Counted from the first letter of the stretch, positions 8,739 to 17,903 are shown. The stretch is DNA of 64,000 nt from CAZTYW01 sp964617695 (GCA_964617695.1 CAZTYW010000001.1:1-64000); one strand, 5' to 3'. The notes: generated from the letters alone by a model not told the origin. A program made the numbers and translations.

Positions 8739-9800
8739 TTGGCCGATCTAGACAAACCGAGAACGTACGAGGTGCTCGACCCTTCGGGGATGTTCCGGCA
8801 CCTTCGCCAGATGCCAGAGCAATGCGAGCAGGCCTGGCAGTCGGCGCTGAGATTTGAGTTGCCCCGGGAATACGACCGGGTGAACAAGGCCGCCATACTG
8901 GGCATGGGGGGCTCGGCTATTGGCGGTGACCTGCTGTGCAGCGTGGCCCTGATGGAGAACAGGGCCCCCGTTTGGGTGCATCGAGCCTACGGCCTGGCCC
9001 CGTTCCTCGACGAGAATACGCTGCTGGTTGCCTCAAGCTACTCGGGCAACACTGAAGAGACCGTCTCTTCCTTCGCCGAGTCGCTTGCGACCCCGGCCAA
9101 GAAGCTGGTGATCACCAGCGGCGGCAGGCTGCAAGCGCTGGCCCAACAGGAGGGCATACCCATATTCCCCATTACCTACCAGGGTCCACCCAGAGCCGCC
9201 TTTCCGCACAGTTTCGTGCCCTTATTGGCAATCTTTCAAAGGCTAGGGCTGATTGAAGACAAATCGGCGGACCTGGCGGAAGCCACACAAGCCTTAAGCC
9301 GGCTTTCAGGCGAGTTTGTCGACACCGTGCCCGTCGCCGCGAACCCGGCGAAGCAACTGGCCACCGCCCTCTCAGGGAGAGCGTGCGTCATCTACGGAGC
9401 TGGGTTCCTTTCCGCTGTGGCCCGGCGATGGAAAACTCAGTTCAATGAAAACAGCAAGGCCTGGGCTTTCCACGAGGCGCTCCCCGAGCTAAATCACAAT
9501 GCGGTGGTAGGCTATCAGTTTCCCTCCCAGTTCAAGCAAGCGGTCCTGGTGGTACTATTGCACTCCTCACTGCTGCACCCGCGTATCTCAGACCGCTACC
9601 AACTTACTTCAGAGGTCCTTGAGAAAGCAGGTGTGAGTCACCGGCTGGTCGAGGCAGAGGGCAAAAGCGCCCTGGCGCACATGTTGAGCCTCATCCTCCT
9701 TGGAGATTATGTCAGTTCCTACCTGGCCCTGCTAAATGGCGTTGACCCAACGCCCGTGGATTCGATCGATTATCTGAAGAAGCGCCTTGCCGAGATCTGA
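8739..9800 (+). CDS. bifunctional phosphoglucose/phosphomannose isomerase (SIS domain)
   Basis: 353 residues with two SIS-type sugar isomerase halves. The first contains LGMGGSAIGGDLL and the SSYSGNTEET phosphate loop; the second has the FNENSKAWAFHEALPELNHN stretch typical of this archaeal/Chloroflexota-type enzyme rather than classical PGI. It starts at TTG 8739, three bases after the phosphohexomutase stop, so the two are co-transcribed and probably coupled. It interconverts glucose-6-P or mannose-6-P with fructose-6-P. The 218 bp after it (9801-10018) hold only a candidate -10 box. Confidence 0.88.
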   Translation: MADLDKPRTYEVLDPSGMFRHLRQMPEQCEQAWQSALRFELPREYDRVNKAAILGMGGSAIGGDLLCSVALMENRAPVWVHRAYGLAPFLDENTLLVASSYSGNTEETVSSFAESLATPAKKLVITSGGRLQALAQQEGIPIFPITYQGPPRAAFPHSFVPLLAIFQRLGLIEDKSADLAEATQALSRLSGEFVDTVPVAANPAKQLATALSGRACVIYGAGFLSAVARRWKTQFNENSKAWAFHEALPELNHNAVVGYQFPSQFKQAVLVVLLHSSLLHPRISDRYQLTSEVLEKAGVSHRLVEAEGKSALAHMLSLILLGDYVSSYLALLNGVDPTPVDSIDYLKKRLAEI

Positions 9801-9961
9801 CAGCCACCCACCCCATTCACATGCGGCTTCCTCTGCCCAACCCAGGCAGTTCCCGCGGGCCATCCCCAAGCGCATCGGGCATCCGAGACCCGCAGACCCG
9901 CAACTCAGTCAAAGACGTGCCTCGGTTTCTCCAATTACATGAACCGCCGTCACCAAGATGA

Positions 9962-9967
9962 TATAAT
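9962..9967 (+). promoter_or_regulatory. possible -10 box for galT-otsAB
   Basis: A perfect TATAAT about 52 nt upstream of the galT start, in an intergenic gap after the isomerase gene. The -35 region at 16-18 bp spacing is poor, so an activator or a coincidence is possible. Confidence 0.35.
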
Positions 9968-10018
9968 TTTGAAACACGACGCATTCCGCAGTGATTACAG
10001 GCACCTCCCAACAACCAC

Positions 10019-11029
10019 TTGATAGAGGCTATGTCAGAACTGAGGCAGGACTTCACCACCGGAGAATGGGTAATTATCGCCCCCGAGAGGGCCAAGCGTC
10101 CCAATTGGTTTTCCCGTCCTAAGCAACAAGAGGACACTCCAGAATGGGATGAGAACTGTCCGTTCTGCCCTGGCAATGAGGCCGGGGCGCCGCCAGAAGT
10201 GTTCAGGATAGAAGACGATAACTCAGGCTGGAGAACGAGGGTAGTACCCAATCGGTATCCTGCCTTAACTCCCGAAGGAAGTACTGCGAGGCAGGTGGAG
10301 GAGGGCTTCTTCAAGAGGATACAGGGTATCGGAGTACACGAAGTCGTAATTGAGAGTCGCCACCATAACGTTCACCTTGCTGAGCTTGACGTGGCAGCCG
10401 TTCGCGACGTGCTCATCACCTACCGAGCTAGATACAATCAGCTCAAATCTATCCCTTTTATACGTTTCATCTCTGTCTTCAAGAACCAGGGGGAAAGGGC
10501 TGGCACCTCGCTGCAGCACCCGCACTCCCAGGTAGTAGCCACACCAGTCGCCCCACCTTACATCAGAAGAAAACTGGACATCGCCCTGAGATACTACGAT
10601 GACATGAATACCTGCCTTTACTGTGACATGTTTCACCATGAAGCAGCAGTGGGCAGGAGGGTAGTGGCAGAAACAGAGCACTTTCTGGTTTTCCATCCGT
10701 ACGCCTCTCACTCACCCTTCGAATCATGGATTGTCCCCAGGAACCACGAGACATCCTTTGGCTTGATCCCGGACGACAGGCTCAAAGAACTGGCAGGAGT
10801 CTTGAAGACCACCCTCTGGTGCCTGCAGGAGTTGCTGGGTGATCCTGACTACAACTACATCATCTGCAATTCTCCGACAGAGGATGAGCAGAACCGGTAC
10901 TACGACTGGCATGTCATGATCATCCCCAGGCTGACAACGCCTGCTGGCTTCGAGATGGGCTCGGGCATCTACATAAACACGGTCCCACCAGAGGAAGCGG
11001 CCACCCTAGTGAGGGGCGCGTCGGCATGA
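10019..11029 (+). CDS. galT: galactose-1-phosphate uridylyltransferase family protein
   Basis: 336 residues of the HIT-superfamily GalT. Two structural zinc cysteines are in CPFCPGN (C47, C50), and the nucleotidylated active site is HPHSQ (167-171). In GalT it swaps UMP between UDP-glucose and a hexose-1-phosphate. Related enzymes in this clade can act on other sugar-1-phosphates or as nucleotidylyltransferases. The start may be TTG 10019 or ATG 10031; neither has a well spaced SD. Its stop overlaps the GT20 gene by four bases (ATGA). That suggests it supplies NDP-glucose for trehalose synthesis here rather than galactose breakdown, which is an inference. Confidence 0.85.
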   Translation: MIEAMSELRQDFTTGEWVIIAPERAKRPNWFSRPKQQEDTPEWDENCPFCPGNEAGAPPEVFRIEDDNSGWRTRVVPNRYPALTPEGSTARQVEEGFFKRIQGIGVHEVVIESRHHNVHLAELDVAAVRDVLITYRARYNQLKSIPFIRFISVFKNQGERAGTSLQHPHSQVVATPVAPPYIRRKLDIALRYYDDMNTCLYCDMFHHEAAVGRRVVAETEHFLVFHPYASHSPFESWIVPRNHETSFGLIPDDRLKELAGVLKTTLWCLQELLGDPDYNYIICNSPTEDEQNRYYDWHVMIIPRLTTPAGFEMGSGIYINTVPPEEAATLVRGASA

Positions 11030-12504
11030 AGACGAGGGAAAGCCTCCAGGAACTCGTGAAGAGCAGGCTGGGCGACTGTTTGTTTGTAGTTGTTTCCAAC
11101 CGGGAGCCCTACATCCACGAGTGGGTGGGTGACGAGATCAACTGCGTCATGCCTCCAAGCGGACTGACTGCCGCTCTGGACCCGGTGATGCACGCCTGCG
11201 GCGGAATATGGATAGCTCACGGCAGCGGCAATGCCGACCGCGAGTCAGTGGACGACGGCGACAAAGTACGTGTCCCACCCGACAGCCCCAGGTACACCCT
11301 CAGGCGGGTCTGGCTAAGCAAAGAGGAGGAGGACGGATACTACTACGGTGTCTCGAACGACGCCATCTGGCCCCTGTGCCACGCGGCCTACACGCGTCCC
11401 TCCTTCAACGAGTCAGACTGGATCATCTACAAGAGTGTGAACGAGATGTTCGGCCGAACCGTGCTGGAGGAAGTAGGAAGCCGAAAGGCCTTTGTGTTTG
11501 TCCAGGACTACCACCTCACTCTGCTATCGCGCTTCATCAAGGAAGCCAATCCTGACATCATGGTTGCCCAGTTCTGGCACATTCCCTGGCCAAACCGAGA
11601 AGTGCTAAGGATCTGTCCGTGGCAGGAAGATATCCTGGACGGCCTCCTTGGGAACGACCTGCTGGGGTTTCAGATACGCCACTACTGCGACAACTTCCTG
11701 GACACGGTGAACTGGGCGCTCGAATGCAAGGTGGATTGGGAACGGCATGAGGTAAGTCGGAGAGGTAAGAAGACCACCGTTCAAGCTTTCCCTATCAGTA
11801 TAGACTATGCCCAAATCTCTGAAGAAGCCCGAGAGCCGACGGTGTCCGAGGAGATGGACAGGCTCAGAAAGCGACTCGGGTTGAGCCAGGAGATCATTGG
11901 GATTGGAATAGACCGGATTGACTATACGAAGGGTATTCCCGATCGTCTCAGGGCTATGGACCGCTTCTTTGAGAAGTACCCCGATTATCAAAAGCGAGTG
12001 GTGTTCATCCAGGTCGGAGCTCAAAGCCGGATCCACCTGGGCACGTACAAGCGGGTGAACGGCGAGATCGAGACGCTGGTGGAGAAGATAAACTGGAAAT
12101 ATGGTTCGGGGCACTGGAAACCGATTGTCTACCTGCGGGGAAACACTGCCCCGCTGACTGTCATGGCTTTACGCAGGATGGCACATTTCTGCCTGGTATC
12201 CTCGCTTCACGACGGAATGAACCTCGTAGCTAAGGAGTTCGTCGCCAGTCGTTTTGATGAAGACGGCGTCCTCATTCTCAGTCCGTTCACAGGGGCTGCA
12301 CGTGAACTCACGGACGCAGTGATAGCAAACCCCTACGCCACCGATCACCTGGCTGAGGCCATAAGACAAGCCATCGAGATGCGCCCCAGGGAACGGCGGC
12401 AACGCATGAGAAGGCTGAGAAGCTTGGTCGAACAGAACAACATATACAAGTGGGCAGAAGACATGACCTCCGAGTTGCTCAACCTTGGATTCGGAAGAAG
12501 CTGA
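11026..12504 (+). CDS. otsA: trehalose-6-phosphate synthase-like GT20 glycosyltransferase
   Basis: 492 residues of glycosyltransferase family 20. Recognisable elements are the N-terminal VSNREP loop with a glycine-rich PPSGLTAALDPVM acceptor/donor loop, the donor-site segment GIDRIDYTKGIPDR (R and K contact the UDP-sugar in OtsA), and SLHDGMNLVAKEFVA near the C-terminus (usually SLRDGMNLV). The N-terminal loop differs from E. coli OtsA (GGLV) and resembles an archaeal/Dehalococcoides-type branch. The partner gene otsB follows four bases later. A related product such as glucosylglycerol phosphate cannot be excluded from sequence alone. Confidence 0.85.
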   Translation: MKTRESLQELVKSRLGDCLFVVVSNREPYIHEWVGDEINCVMPPSGLTAALDPVMHACGGIWIAHGSGNADRESVDDGDKVRVPPDSPRYTLRRVWLSKEEEDGYYYGVSNDAIWPLCHAAYTRPSFNESDWIIYKSVNEMFGRTVLEEVGSRKAFVFVQDYHLTLLSRFIKEANPDIMVAQFWHIPWPNREVLRICPWQEDILDGLLGNDLLGFQIRHYCDNFLDTVNWALECKVDWERHEVSRRGKKTTVQAFPISIDYAQISEEAREPTVSEEMDRLRKRLGLSQEIIGIGIDRIDYTKGIPDRLRAMDRFFEKYPDYQKRVVFIQVGAQSRIHLGTYKRVNGEIETLVEKINWKYGSGHWKPIVYLRGNTAPLTVMALRRMAHFCLVSSLHDGMNLVAKEFVASRFDEDGVLILSPFTGAARELTDAVIANPYATDHLAEAIRQAIEMRPRERRQRMRRLRSLVEQNNIYKWAEDMTSELLNLGFGRS

Positions 12505-12508
12505 CACG

Positions 12509-13327
12509 GTGATACACCTCTTCTCCGCCTGGCAGGAACTCGTCACAAGGCTCGACCAGGCAACAAGCGTTATCCTCTTGAGTGATTTCGACGGCACCCT
12601 AACCCCAATCGTGGATAGACCCGAGTTGGCCTGGCTTTCGGAACGGACAAGGGGCCTACTTCAAAGCCTGGTGAAGGGGGGCAGGTACACAGTAGGCATT
12701 ATTAGCGGCAGAGCTCTCGACGACCTCAGAGACAGGGTTGGACTCGAAGAAGTACTCTACGCCGGGAACTACGGCCTGGAAATAGAAGCTCCGTGGCTGA
12801 GGTTCGTGCAGCCCGCTGCTCAGCAAAGCAAGCCATTACTCGACAGCCTGTATCGAGAGCTGGTTCTGGCTCTGGAAGGAATGAACGGAGCTATCTTAGA
12901 GAACAAAAGGCTCAGCTTGAGCGTTCATTACCGTCTGGTCGAAGAAAGGCAAATCGACACACTCAAGACCATTGTGGAACGCGTCACGCATGACGCTGTG
13001 ACCCACAGAGTGGTAAAGGTTGCCTGCGGGAAGAAGGTCTACGAGATTGCACCCGCAGTTGCATGGCACAAAGGGAAGGTTGTAGACCTGCTGATCGAAA
13101 GGCACCCGCAGAGCGGAGAGACGGGCACAGTCCTACCACTCTTTCTGGGCGATGATCTGAGTGACGAAGAAGGGTTCAGGGCCGTTGAGAAGCACAACGG
13201 CGTGTCTGTATTCGTGGGAGAGGCAAACAGTCAATCACATGCCCTTTACTTCCTCAGCACCCCCGATGAAGTAGATGAATTCCTGGCAAGGTTGGCACGA
13301 TGTCGCATTCGAGGTGGCGGTTTATGA
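12509..13327 (+). CDS. otsB: trehalose-6-phosphate phosphatase
   Basis: 272 residues of the HAD superfamily. The nucleophile motif is DFDGTLTP with D26 and D28, followed by IISGR and YAGNYGLEIE in the cap region and a late GDDLSDEEGF metal-binding motif, all typical of OtsB. It dephosphorylates trehalose-6-P made by the upstream synthase. I start it at GTG 12509, about ten bases after GGAAG. The TTG at 12485 would overlap otsA by 20 bases and add residues not typical of the family. A strong intrinsic terminator follows at 13384-13413. Confidence 0.9.
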   Translation: MIHLFSAWQELVTRLDQATSVILLSDFDGTLTPIVDRPELAWLSERTRGLLQSLVKGGRYTVGIISGRALDDLRDRVGLEEVLYAGNYGLEIEAPWLRFVQPAAQQSKPLLDSLYRELVLALEGMNGAILENKRLSLSVHYRLVEERQIDTLKTIVERVTHDAVTHRVVKVACGKKVYEIAPAVAWHKGKVVDLLIERHPQSGETGTVLPLFLGDDLSDEEGFRAVEKHNGVSVFVGEANSQSHALYFLSTPDEVDEFLARLARCRIRGGGL

Positions 13328-13383
13328 CAAGACTAGTTTAGAGACTTGAACCAGAGATCACTTGACGCAAAGCTCCGGGCTTG

Positions 13384-13413
13384 CCAGAAGGGCCAAGTGC
13401 CTTTCTGGTTTTC
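13384..13413 (+). terminator. intrinsic terminator after galT-otsA-otsB
   Basis: CCAGAAGGGC and GCCTTTCTGG form a 10-bp stem (one G-T wobble) with a five-base loop, followed by TTTTCT. It lies 57 bp after the otsB stop. The rest of the 337-bp gap to treT (13328-13664) shows no convincing gene or complete promoter. Confidence 0.85.
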
Positions 13414-13664
13414 TGCGTTTCCCCACCCCAACCACCGGCTCAGCAAACCACCCGGGAAGCTCAGCCAGCTCCAGAACGTCCTCAATTGCCTCTCGCAGCC
13501 CCAACGCGCACTTCCGCAAACCTACCGAGGCTTGACATCATCGCCTCGCCGATCGCACCCCGCAGTCTGCGTAGGGGTCCAACACACGCGCGCTGCGAAG
13601 ACACCAACAACCCTCTTATCCGATAGAGGACAGCGTACAGAAGTAGCATCCATCAGGAGGTAAC

Positions 13665-14897
13665 GTGACACTCGCCGATCCACCTCGCCATGAAACCAAG
13701 CGCCCGTGCCTGTCGGACTATGCGCCTTTCGTCGGCCATCGCCTGATCGAGGAAATCAACCTCCTCGGCCAGAGACTGGCCGGCAGGGTAATCCAGAACG
13801 TCAACTCCACCCGCGATGGAGGAGGTGTAGCTGAGATACTGAGGCGCATGGTGCCGCTGATGCAGCAGTTGGGAATAGACGCCCAATGGAGCGTTATCGA
13901 CGGAGACCAGGAGTTCTTCCGAGCCACCAAGAAGATCCACAATGCCATCCACGGCAAAGCGGAAGACATATCTTCAAAGGAATTCTCATTGCTCCTCGGG
14001 CCGTGTCAGGGAAAGCCGGAAGAATTCCTGTGTGGAGATGTCATCATGGTGCATGACCCACAACCCGTCTCCCTGGTCAGCAAGAGGATAGACCATGGAG
14101 AGAAATGGGTATGGCGATGCCACATCGACATGTCGGACCCTCCGATGGATGTATGGAGCTTCATCCAGGAGTTTGCCATCCAGTACGATGCTGCCGTCTT
14201 CTCCGCCCCCAGCTTTGCTCGAAACCTGCCCATTCCCGAATACTTTATTGCTCCCTCCATAGACCCTCTCAGCGCAAAGAACACACAACTGCCCGAACAT
14301 GTAGTGGACTCAGTTCTGACCAAGTACTGCATCCCTCGAGATAAACCCATCATTACCCAGGTCTCCCGCTTTGATCATCTGAAAGACCCTATCGGCGTGA
14401 TTGAGGCCTTTGAGGTAGTCAGGAGTGATGTGGATTGCAGACTGGTACTTGCCGGAGGCGCGGCCAGCGATGATCCGGAGTCAAAGGAGCTACTGGAGAA
14501 GGTGAAAGAAAGGGCTATGCACAACGCCGACATACACGTGTTGTCACTTCCACCCGAAAGCGACCTCGAAATAAACGCCGTCCAGACAGCCTCTACCGTG
14601 ATTCTACAGAAGTCGTTGCGCGAGGGCTTTGGGCTCACTATCAGCGAGGCAATGTGGAAGAGGAAACCGGTAGTAGCTTCTGCCGTGGGCGGCATACTGC
14701 TCCAGGTAAGGCATGACTTCAACGGCGTTCTATGTCATGACATACCGGGAGCTGCAAAGGCTGTAAAGCAACTGCTCAACAACCCAGACTACGCCCGCCA
14801 GCTAGGAGACAACGGCAGGGAACACGTGAGGCAGAATTTCCTTATCACCAGGCACCTGAGAGATTACCTGTCGCTCTTCTCTTCACTCCTGCAGTGA
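13665..14897 (+). CDS. treT: trehalose glycosyltransferring synthase (TreT-type, GT4)
   Basis: 410 residues resembling TreT of Thermococcales, Thermoproteus and Thermotoga, a GT-B retaining enzyme that joins NDP-glucose and glucose into trehalose in one step. The N-terminal LAGRVIQNVNSTRDGGGVAEIL block is the family hallmark, with W95-region GIDAQWSVIDG after it. The donor domain has ITQVSRFDHLKDP and the EREGFG-like segment SLREGFGLTISEAMW with the E-x7-E pattern. Start GTG has AGGAGG four bases upstream. It is separated from otsAB by a terminator and so is probably transcribed independently. It converges on the ribosomal operon end 98 bp away, with no clear terminator between. Confidence 0.85.
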   Translation: MTLADPPRHETKRPCLSDYAPFVGHRLIEEINLLGQRLAGRVIQNVNSTRDGGGVAEILRRMVPLMQQLGIDAQWSVIDGDQEFFRATKKIHNAIHGKAEDISSKEFSLLLGPCQGKPEEFLCGDVIMVHDPQPVSLVSKRIDHGEKWVWRCHIDMSDPPMDVWSFIQEFAIQYDAAVFSAPSFARNLPIPEYFIAPSIDPLSAKNTQLPEHVVDSVLTKYCIPRDKPIITQVSRFDHLKDPIGVIEAFEVVRSDVDCRLVLAGGAASDDPESKELLEKVKERAMHNADIHVLSLPPESDLEINAVQTASTVILQKSLREGFGLTISEAMWKRKPVVASAVGGILLQVRHDFNGVLCHDIPGAAKAVKQLLNNPDYARQLGDNGREHVRQNFLITRHLRDYLSLFSSLLQ

Positions 14898-14995
14898 TCA
14901 ACAGCCGGCCTTCATCTGTCAGGGAGACCACCAGGTGCGACAACGGCGCCAGCAATTGCGGAGACAACCGCCAGCAGCGGGCACAAATTCCGGCT

Positions 14996-15391
14996 TTATC
15001 TCTTGGTGTACTGGGGTGCCTTGCGGGCACGCTTTAGCCCGTACTTCTTGCGCTCCTTGATTCGAGCATCTCTGGTGACAAAGCCGTATCGTCGCAGGAT
15101 CGGCTTCAATTCCTCATCTGCCTCCGCCAGGGCACGAGAAATGCCATGTCGGATGGCCCCAGCCTGGCCCGAAATCCCTCCGCCCTGCACCTTCGCCACC
15201 GCGTTGAATTGACCCAACGTGTTGGTGACTCGCAGCGGCTCAAGCACAACCGCCTGGAGCGCAGGAAGAGGAAGATATTCCTCCAAAGGCTTGCCGTTTA
15301 CAATGACGGTGCCCGCGCCTCGTAGCAGCCTTACCCTGGCAATAGACGTCTTCCTCTTGCCCGTCCCGTAGTAATAAGCTTGTTCAGTCAC
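14996..15391 (-). CDS. rpsI: 30S ribosomal protein S9
   Basis: 131 residues of small-subunit protein S9. It begins MTEQAYYYGTGKRKTSIARV and ends with the basic ARKAPQYTKR tail that reaches into the P site. The GTG start overlaps the rplM stop by four bases. It is the last gene of the ribosomal superoperon. No clear intrinsic terminator is visible in the 98-bp convergent gap to treT. Confidence 0.97.
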   Translation of the reverse strand: MTEQAYYYGTGKRKTSIARVRLLRGAGTVIVNGKPLEEYLPLPALQAVVLEPLRVTNTLGQFNAVAKVQGGGISGQAGAIRHGISRALAEADEELKPILRRYGFVTRDARIKERKKYGLKRARKAPQYTKR

Positions 15392-15819
15392 CTGGCCCTC
15401 CCTTGGGCGTCCACCTGAGCCCGGTGCGGGTGATCATCACCTGCATACACTTTCAGCCTTCTCAACATGGCACGACCCTGTCGATTGTGAGGGAGCATCC
15501 CCTTGACCGCATGTTGTATGACCCTGGTGGGGTGTGTAGCCAGCATTTCGGCCAGGGTGATACTCTTCAATCCCCCAGGGTATTGCGTGTGCCGATAGTA
15601 GACCTTGTCATTGGCCTTCTTGCCTGTTACGCTGACGTTCGCCGCATTCACCACAACCACGAAATCACCAACGTCAAGGTGAGGAGAGTAGATGGGCTTA
15701 CCCTTGCCCCGAAGCAAGGCGGCAATCTCAGTGGCCACCCTGCCCAGAGTCTTGCCGGACACATCAACGACCCACCAGCGCCGGTCGATTTCTGAAGCTC
15801 TTACGCTATACGTCTTCAT
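15388..15819 (-). CDS. rplM: 50S ribosomal protein L13
   Basis: 143 residues, standard for L13, an early assembly protein of the large subunit. Typical features are WWVVDVSGKTLGRVAT near the N-terminus, KVYYRHTQYPGG in the middle and AVKGMLPHNRQGRAML towards the C-terminus. The ATG overlaps the truA stop (ATGA), and the stop overlaps rpsI. The rplM-rpsI pair is appended to the alpha operon here, as in many Gram-positive-type gene orders. Confidence 0.97.
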   Translation of the reverse strand: MKTYSVRASEIDRRWWVVDVSGKTLGRVATEIAALLRGKGKPIYSPHLDVGDFVVVVNAANVSVTGKKANDKVYYRHTQYPGGLKSITLAEMLATHPTRVIQHAVKGMLPHNRQGRAMLRRLKVYAGDDHPHRAQVDAQGRAR

Positions 15820-16562
15820 TTCACCTCATATGCTGGTGGAAAATCTGGATAGCTGACTTTCATTAGACACAAGCCTTGAGCCGGCACGGCTGGTCCCACC
15901 GTTCCCGGATGCCCAGACCTGGCCAGCGCTTCAAACGTCTCAACCTCCATCTTGCCCAATCCCACCCGTATCAACCCGCCGACGGTGTTGCGCACCTGGT
16001 GCGGCAGGAAGGAATTCGCTTCCATATCAAACACCACCAGGTCCCCATCCCTGCGAAGCTCAGCTTTGAAAACTCGGCGGTGCGTCCCACCACTGGTCAC
16101 GGTCGAAAAAGGGGCGAAATCATGCTCTCCAATGAGCACACCACAAGCACGGGTCATAGCTCCCAGATCAAGGGCCTGGGGAACAGAATGGACGAACCTC
16201 CGCATCAACGGAGACCGCGTGGGCCTGTTCAGGATAGTGTAGCGATACTCTCGACTCAGCGCATCATGCCGAACATCAAACCCTGTATCGACCTCATAGG
16301 CAGCCCTGACGGCAATGTCCGGAGGCAGATAGAAGTTCAATGCGTTTACCCAGGTCTCCAAAGGGAAACTGGAATTGGTCTTGAAGCTCACTACCTGTCC
16401 TTTGGCGTGAACCCCAGCATCCGTGCGGCTGGCTGCCGCGATGCGAATGTCCTCTCCGGTGAGTTTCTTCAGGGCGATCTCTGTTTCTCCCTGAATCGTG
16501 AGCGCATTGTCCTGGTACTGAGAACCATGATATCTGCTGCCATCATATTCCATAATCAGCAC
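15816..16562 (-). CDS. truA: tRNA pseudouridine38-40 synthase
   Basis: TruA isomerises uridines 38-40 in the anticodon stem of tRNAs. The catalytic aspartate motif is SRTDAGVHA, followed by a LNFYLPPDIAV-like strand, REYRYTI and SFLPHQVRN. With the first available GTG (16562) the protein is 248 residues but starts inside the conserved first strand (family pattern: R-x-V-L-x-EYDG). Reading upstream in frame, RVV and further codons continue to an ATT at 16592 that has GAGGAGG five bases before it. An AUU start giving 258 residues therefore fits both the SD and the family better. It lies between rplQ and rplM, a common Gram-positive-type order. Confidence 0.93.
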   Translation of the reverse strand: MLIMEYDGSRYHGSQYQDNALTIQGETEIALKKLTGEDIRIAAASRTDAGVHAKGQVVSFKTNSSFPLETWVNALNFYLPPDIAVRAAYEVDTGFDVRHDALSREYRYTILNRPTRSPLMRRFVHSVPQALDLGAMTRACGVLIGEHDFAPFSTVTSGGTHRRVFKAELRRDGDLVVFDMEANSFLPHQVRNTVGGLIRVGLGKMEVETFEALARSGHPGTVGPAVPAQGLCLMKVSYPDFPPAYEVK

Positions 16563-16612
16563 GACTCTGCCAGGGGTCTCCCGACTGAAAATCCCATCCT
16601 CCTCAGACCGTC

Positions 16613-16966
16613 CTACTTCACCAACTCAAGAAGCGCCATAGGAGCCGAGTCACCACGGCGCGGCCCGGTCTTCAACACCCGAGTGTATCCGCCGTTGCGA
16701 CCGGCATACCTTGGAGCCAGCTCATTGAAGACCTTCTCCACAACCTTCTTGTCGCCTATCATGGCCAGCGCCTGCCGCCTGGCATGGAGAGTACCGGCCT
16801 TGCCCAAGGTGATCACTCTCTCGCCAACGCTCCGAACCTCTTTGGCCTTCGCTTCGGTAGTAACGATCCGCTCGTGCCTCAAGAGCTCAGCGGCAAGGTT
16901 GCCATACAGGCTCATCCTGTGCCCCGTCGGCCTAGACAGCTTCCTTCCAGCAACCCTATGCCTCAT
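16613..16966 (-). CDS. rplQ: 50S ribosomal protein L17
   Basis: 117 residues from ATG 16966, which follows GAAAGGGG and gives the family N-terminus MRHRVAGRKLSRPTGHR. A longer in-frame start upstream would add 20 residues inside rpoA and is rejected. The gene overlaps the rpoA 3' end by 11 bases, consistent with coupled translation. L17 lies near the polypeptide exit region of the large subunit. Confidence 0.96.
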   Translation of the reverse strand: MRHRVAGRKLSRPTGHRMSLYGNLAAELLRHERIVTTEAKAKEVRSVGERVITLGKAGTLHARRQALAMIGDKKVVEKVFNELAPRYAGRNGGYTRVLKTGPRRGDSAPMALLELVK

Positions 16967-17903
16967 AATCCCCTTTCGAACGCAGAGAGAAGTCCATCTC
17001 CTCAAGACGCTCCTGCAGTTCCTCAACGGACTTTCGGCCCAACTTCTTCAGCGAAAGCAATTCCTGCTCCGTCATTTCCAGCAGTTGTCCCACTTTGCTG
17101 ATCTTGTTTCTGCGCAAGCAGTTGAACACACGAGGCGACAGCCCCAGCCTTTCCAGAGGCATCTCGTACTGTTCGCTTGGCACTCCAACCCCACCAGCCT
17201 CCCTGTCGAGTTCGCCCGCGTGAGCCGGAACCAGAGCGGTGAAATAGGCAAATTGCTCCCTCAGTATCTGAGCACTCTGACTCACTGCTTCTATTACCGG
17301 CATAGTACCGTCAGTCCATACGTCGAGGACGAGTCTCTCATAGCCAGAGTGCTCAGCCAGTGTAGCCGGCTCCACAGAGTAATTGACCTTGACCACCGGG
17401 GCGAAGATGGCATCCACGGGGATTATCCCTATGGGCAGCCCATCGGTATGACTGGCCGGAACATAACCCTTGCCCAACTCCACATTCAACTCAACGGAAA
17501 GCTTGGCTTCATCCGAATCGAGAGTGGCCAGATACAGATCAGGATTGGCCACCTCAAAGTCTGCCGAGGGTTGAATATCGCCCGCACGAACCTCCCTTTC
17601 GCCCTCCACTTCAAGAAACAGCTTGCCATTCTGCTTTGTCAGCGGACGCAATCGCAGCGCCTTCAGATTCAGCAGGAATTCCGTAGCGTCCTCTCTTACA
17701 TGCGGAATCGTCGAGAACTCGTGCTGTATCCCTTCTATCTTTATCCACGTCACCGCTGCACCCAACAAAGAGCTGAGGAGAACGCGCCGCAGAGCATTAC
17801 CTAGAGTAATACCGAAGCCTCTCTCTAAAGGCTCGGCTACAAAACGCCCATACCTATCATCAGTTTCCGCACACTGCACTTTAGGCGTCACAAGGTAAGA
17901 CAA
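16956..17903 (-). CDS. rpoA: RNA polymerase alpha subunit
   Basis: 315 residues. The N-terminal dimerisation domain has ERGFGITLGNALRRVLLSSL, and the C-terminal helix-hairpin-helix domain (from about residue 240) has LGLSPRVFNCLRRNKISKVGQLLEMT and KKLGRKSVEELQERL. It assembles beta and beta-prime and contacts promoters and activators. The gene sits between rpsD and rplQ in the usual alpha-operon order. Confidence 0.98.
   Translation of the reverse strand: MSYLVTPKVQCAETDDRYGRFVAEPLERGFGITLGNALRRVLLSSLLGAAVTWIKIEGIQHEFSTIPHVREDATEFLLNLKALRLRPLTKQNGKLFLEVEGEREVRAGDIQPSADFEVANPDLYLATLDSDEAKLSVELNVELGKGYVPASHTDGLPIGIIPVDAIFAPVVKVNYSVEPATLAEHSGYERLVLDVWTDGTMPVIEAVSQSAQILREQFAYFTALVPAHAGELDREAGGVGVPSEQYEMPLERLGLSPRVFNCLRRNKISKVGQLLEMTEQELLSLKKLGRKSVEELQERLEEMDFSLRSKGDYEA

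Noticed and set aside
13328..13664. Small plus-strand open frames between otsB and treT
   Set aside because: They span the terminator, have no SD and show low-complexity, proline/serine-rich translations.
15876..17804. A 642-codon open frame on the plus strand
   Set aside because: It lies wholly antisense to truA, rplQ and rpoA, which are unambiguous. Its product is composition-biased (Arg, Pro, Leu, His rich) with no family pattern.
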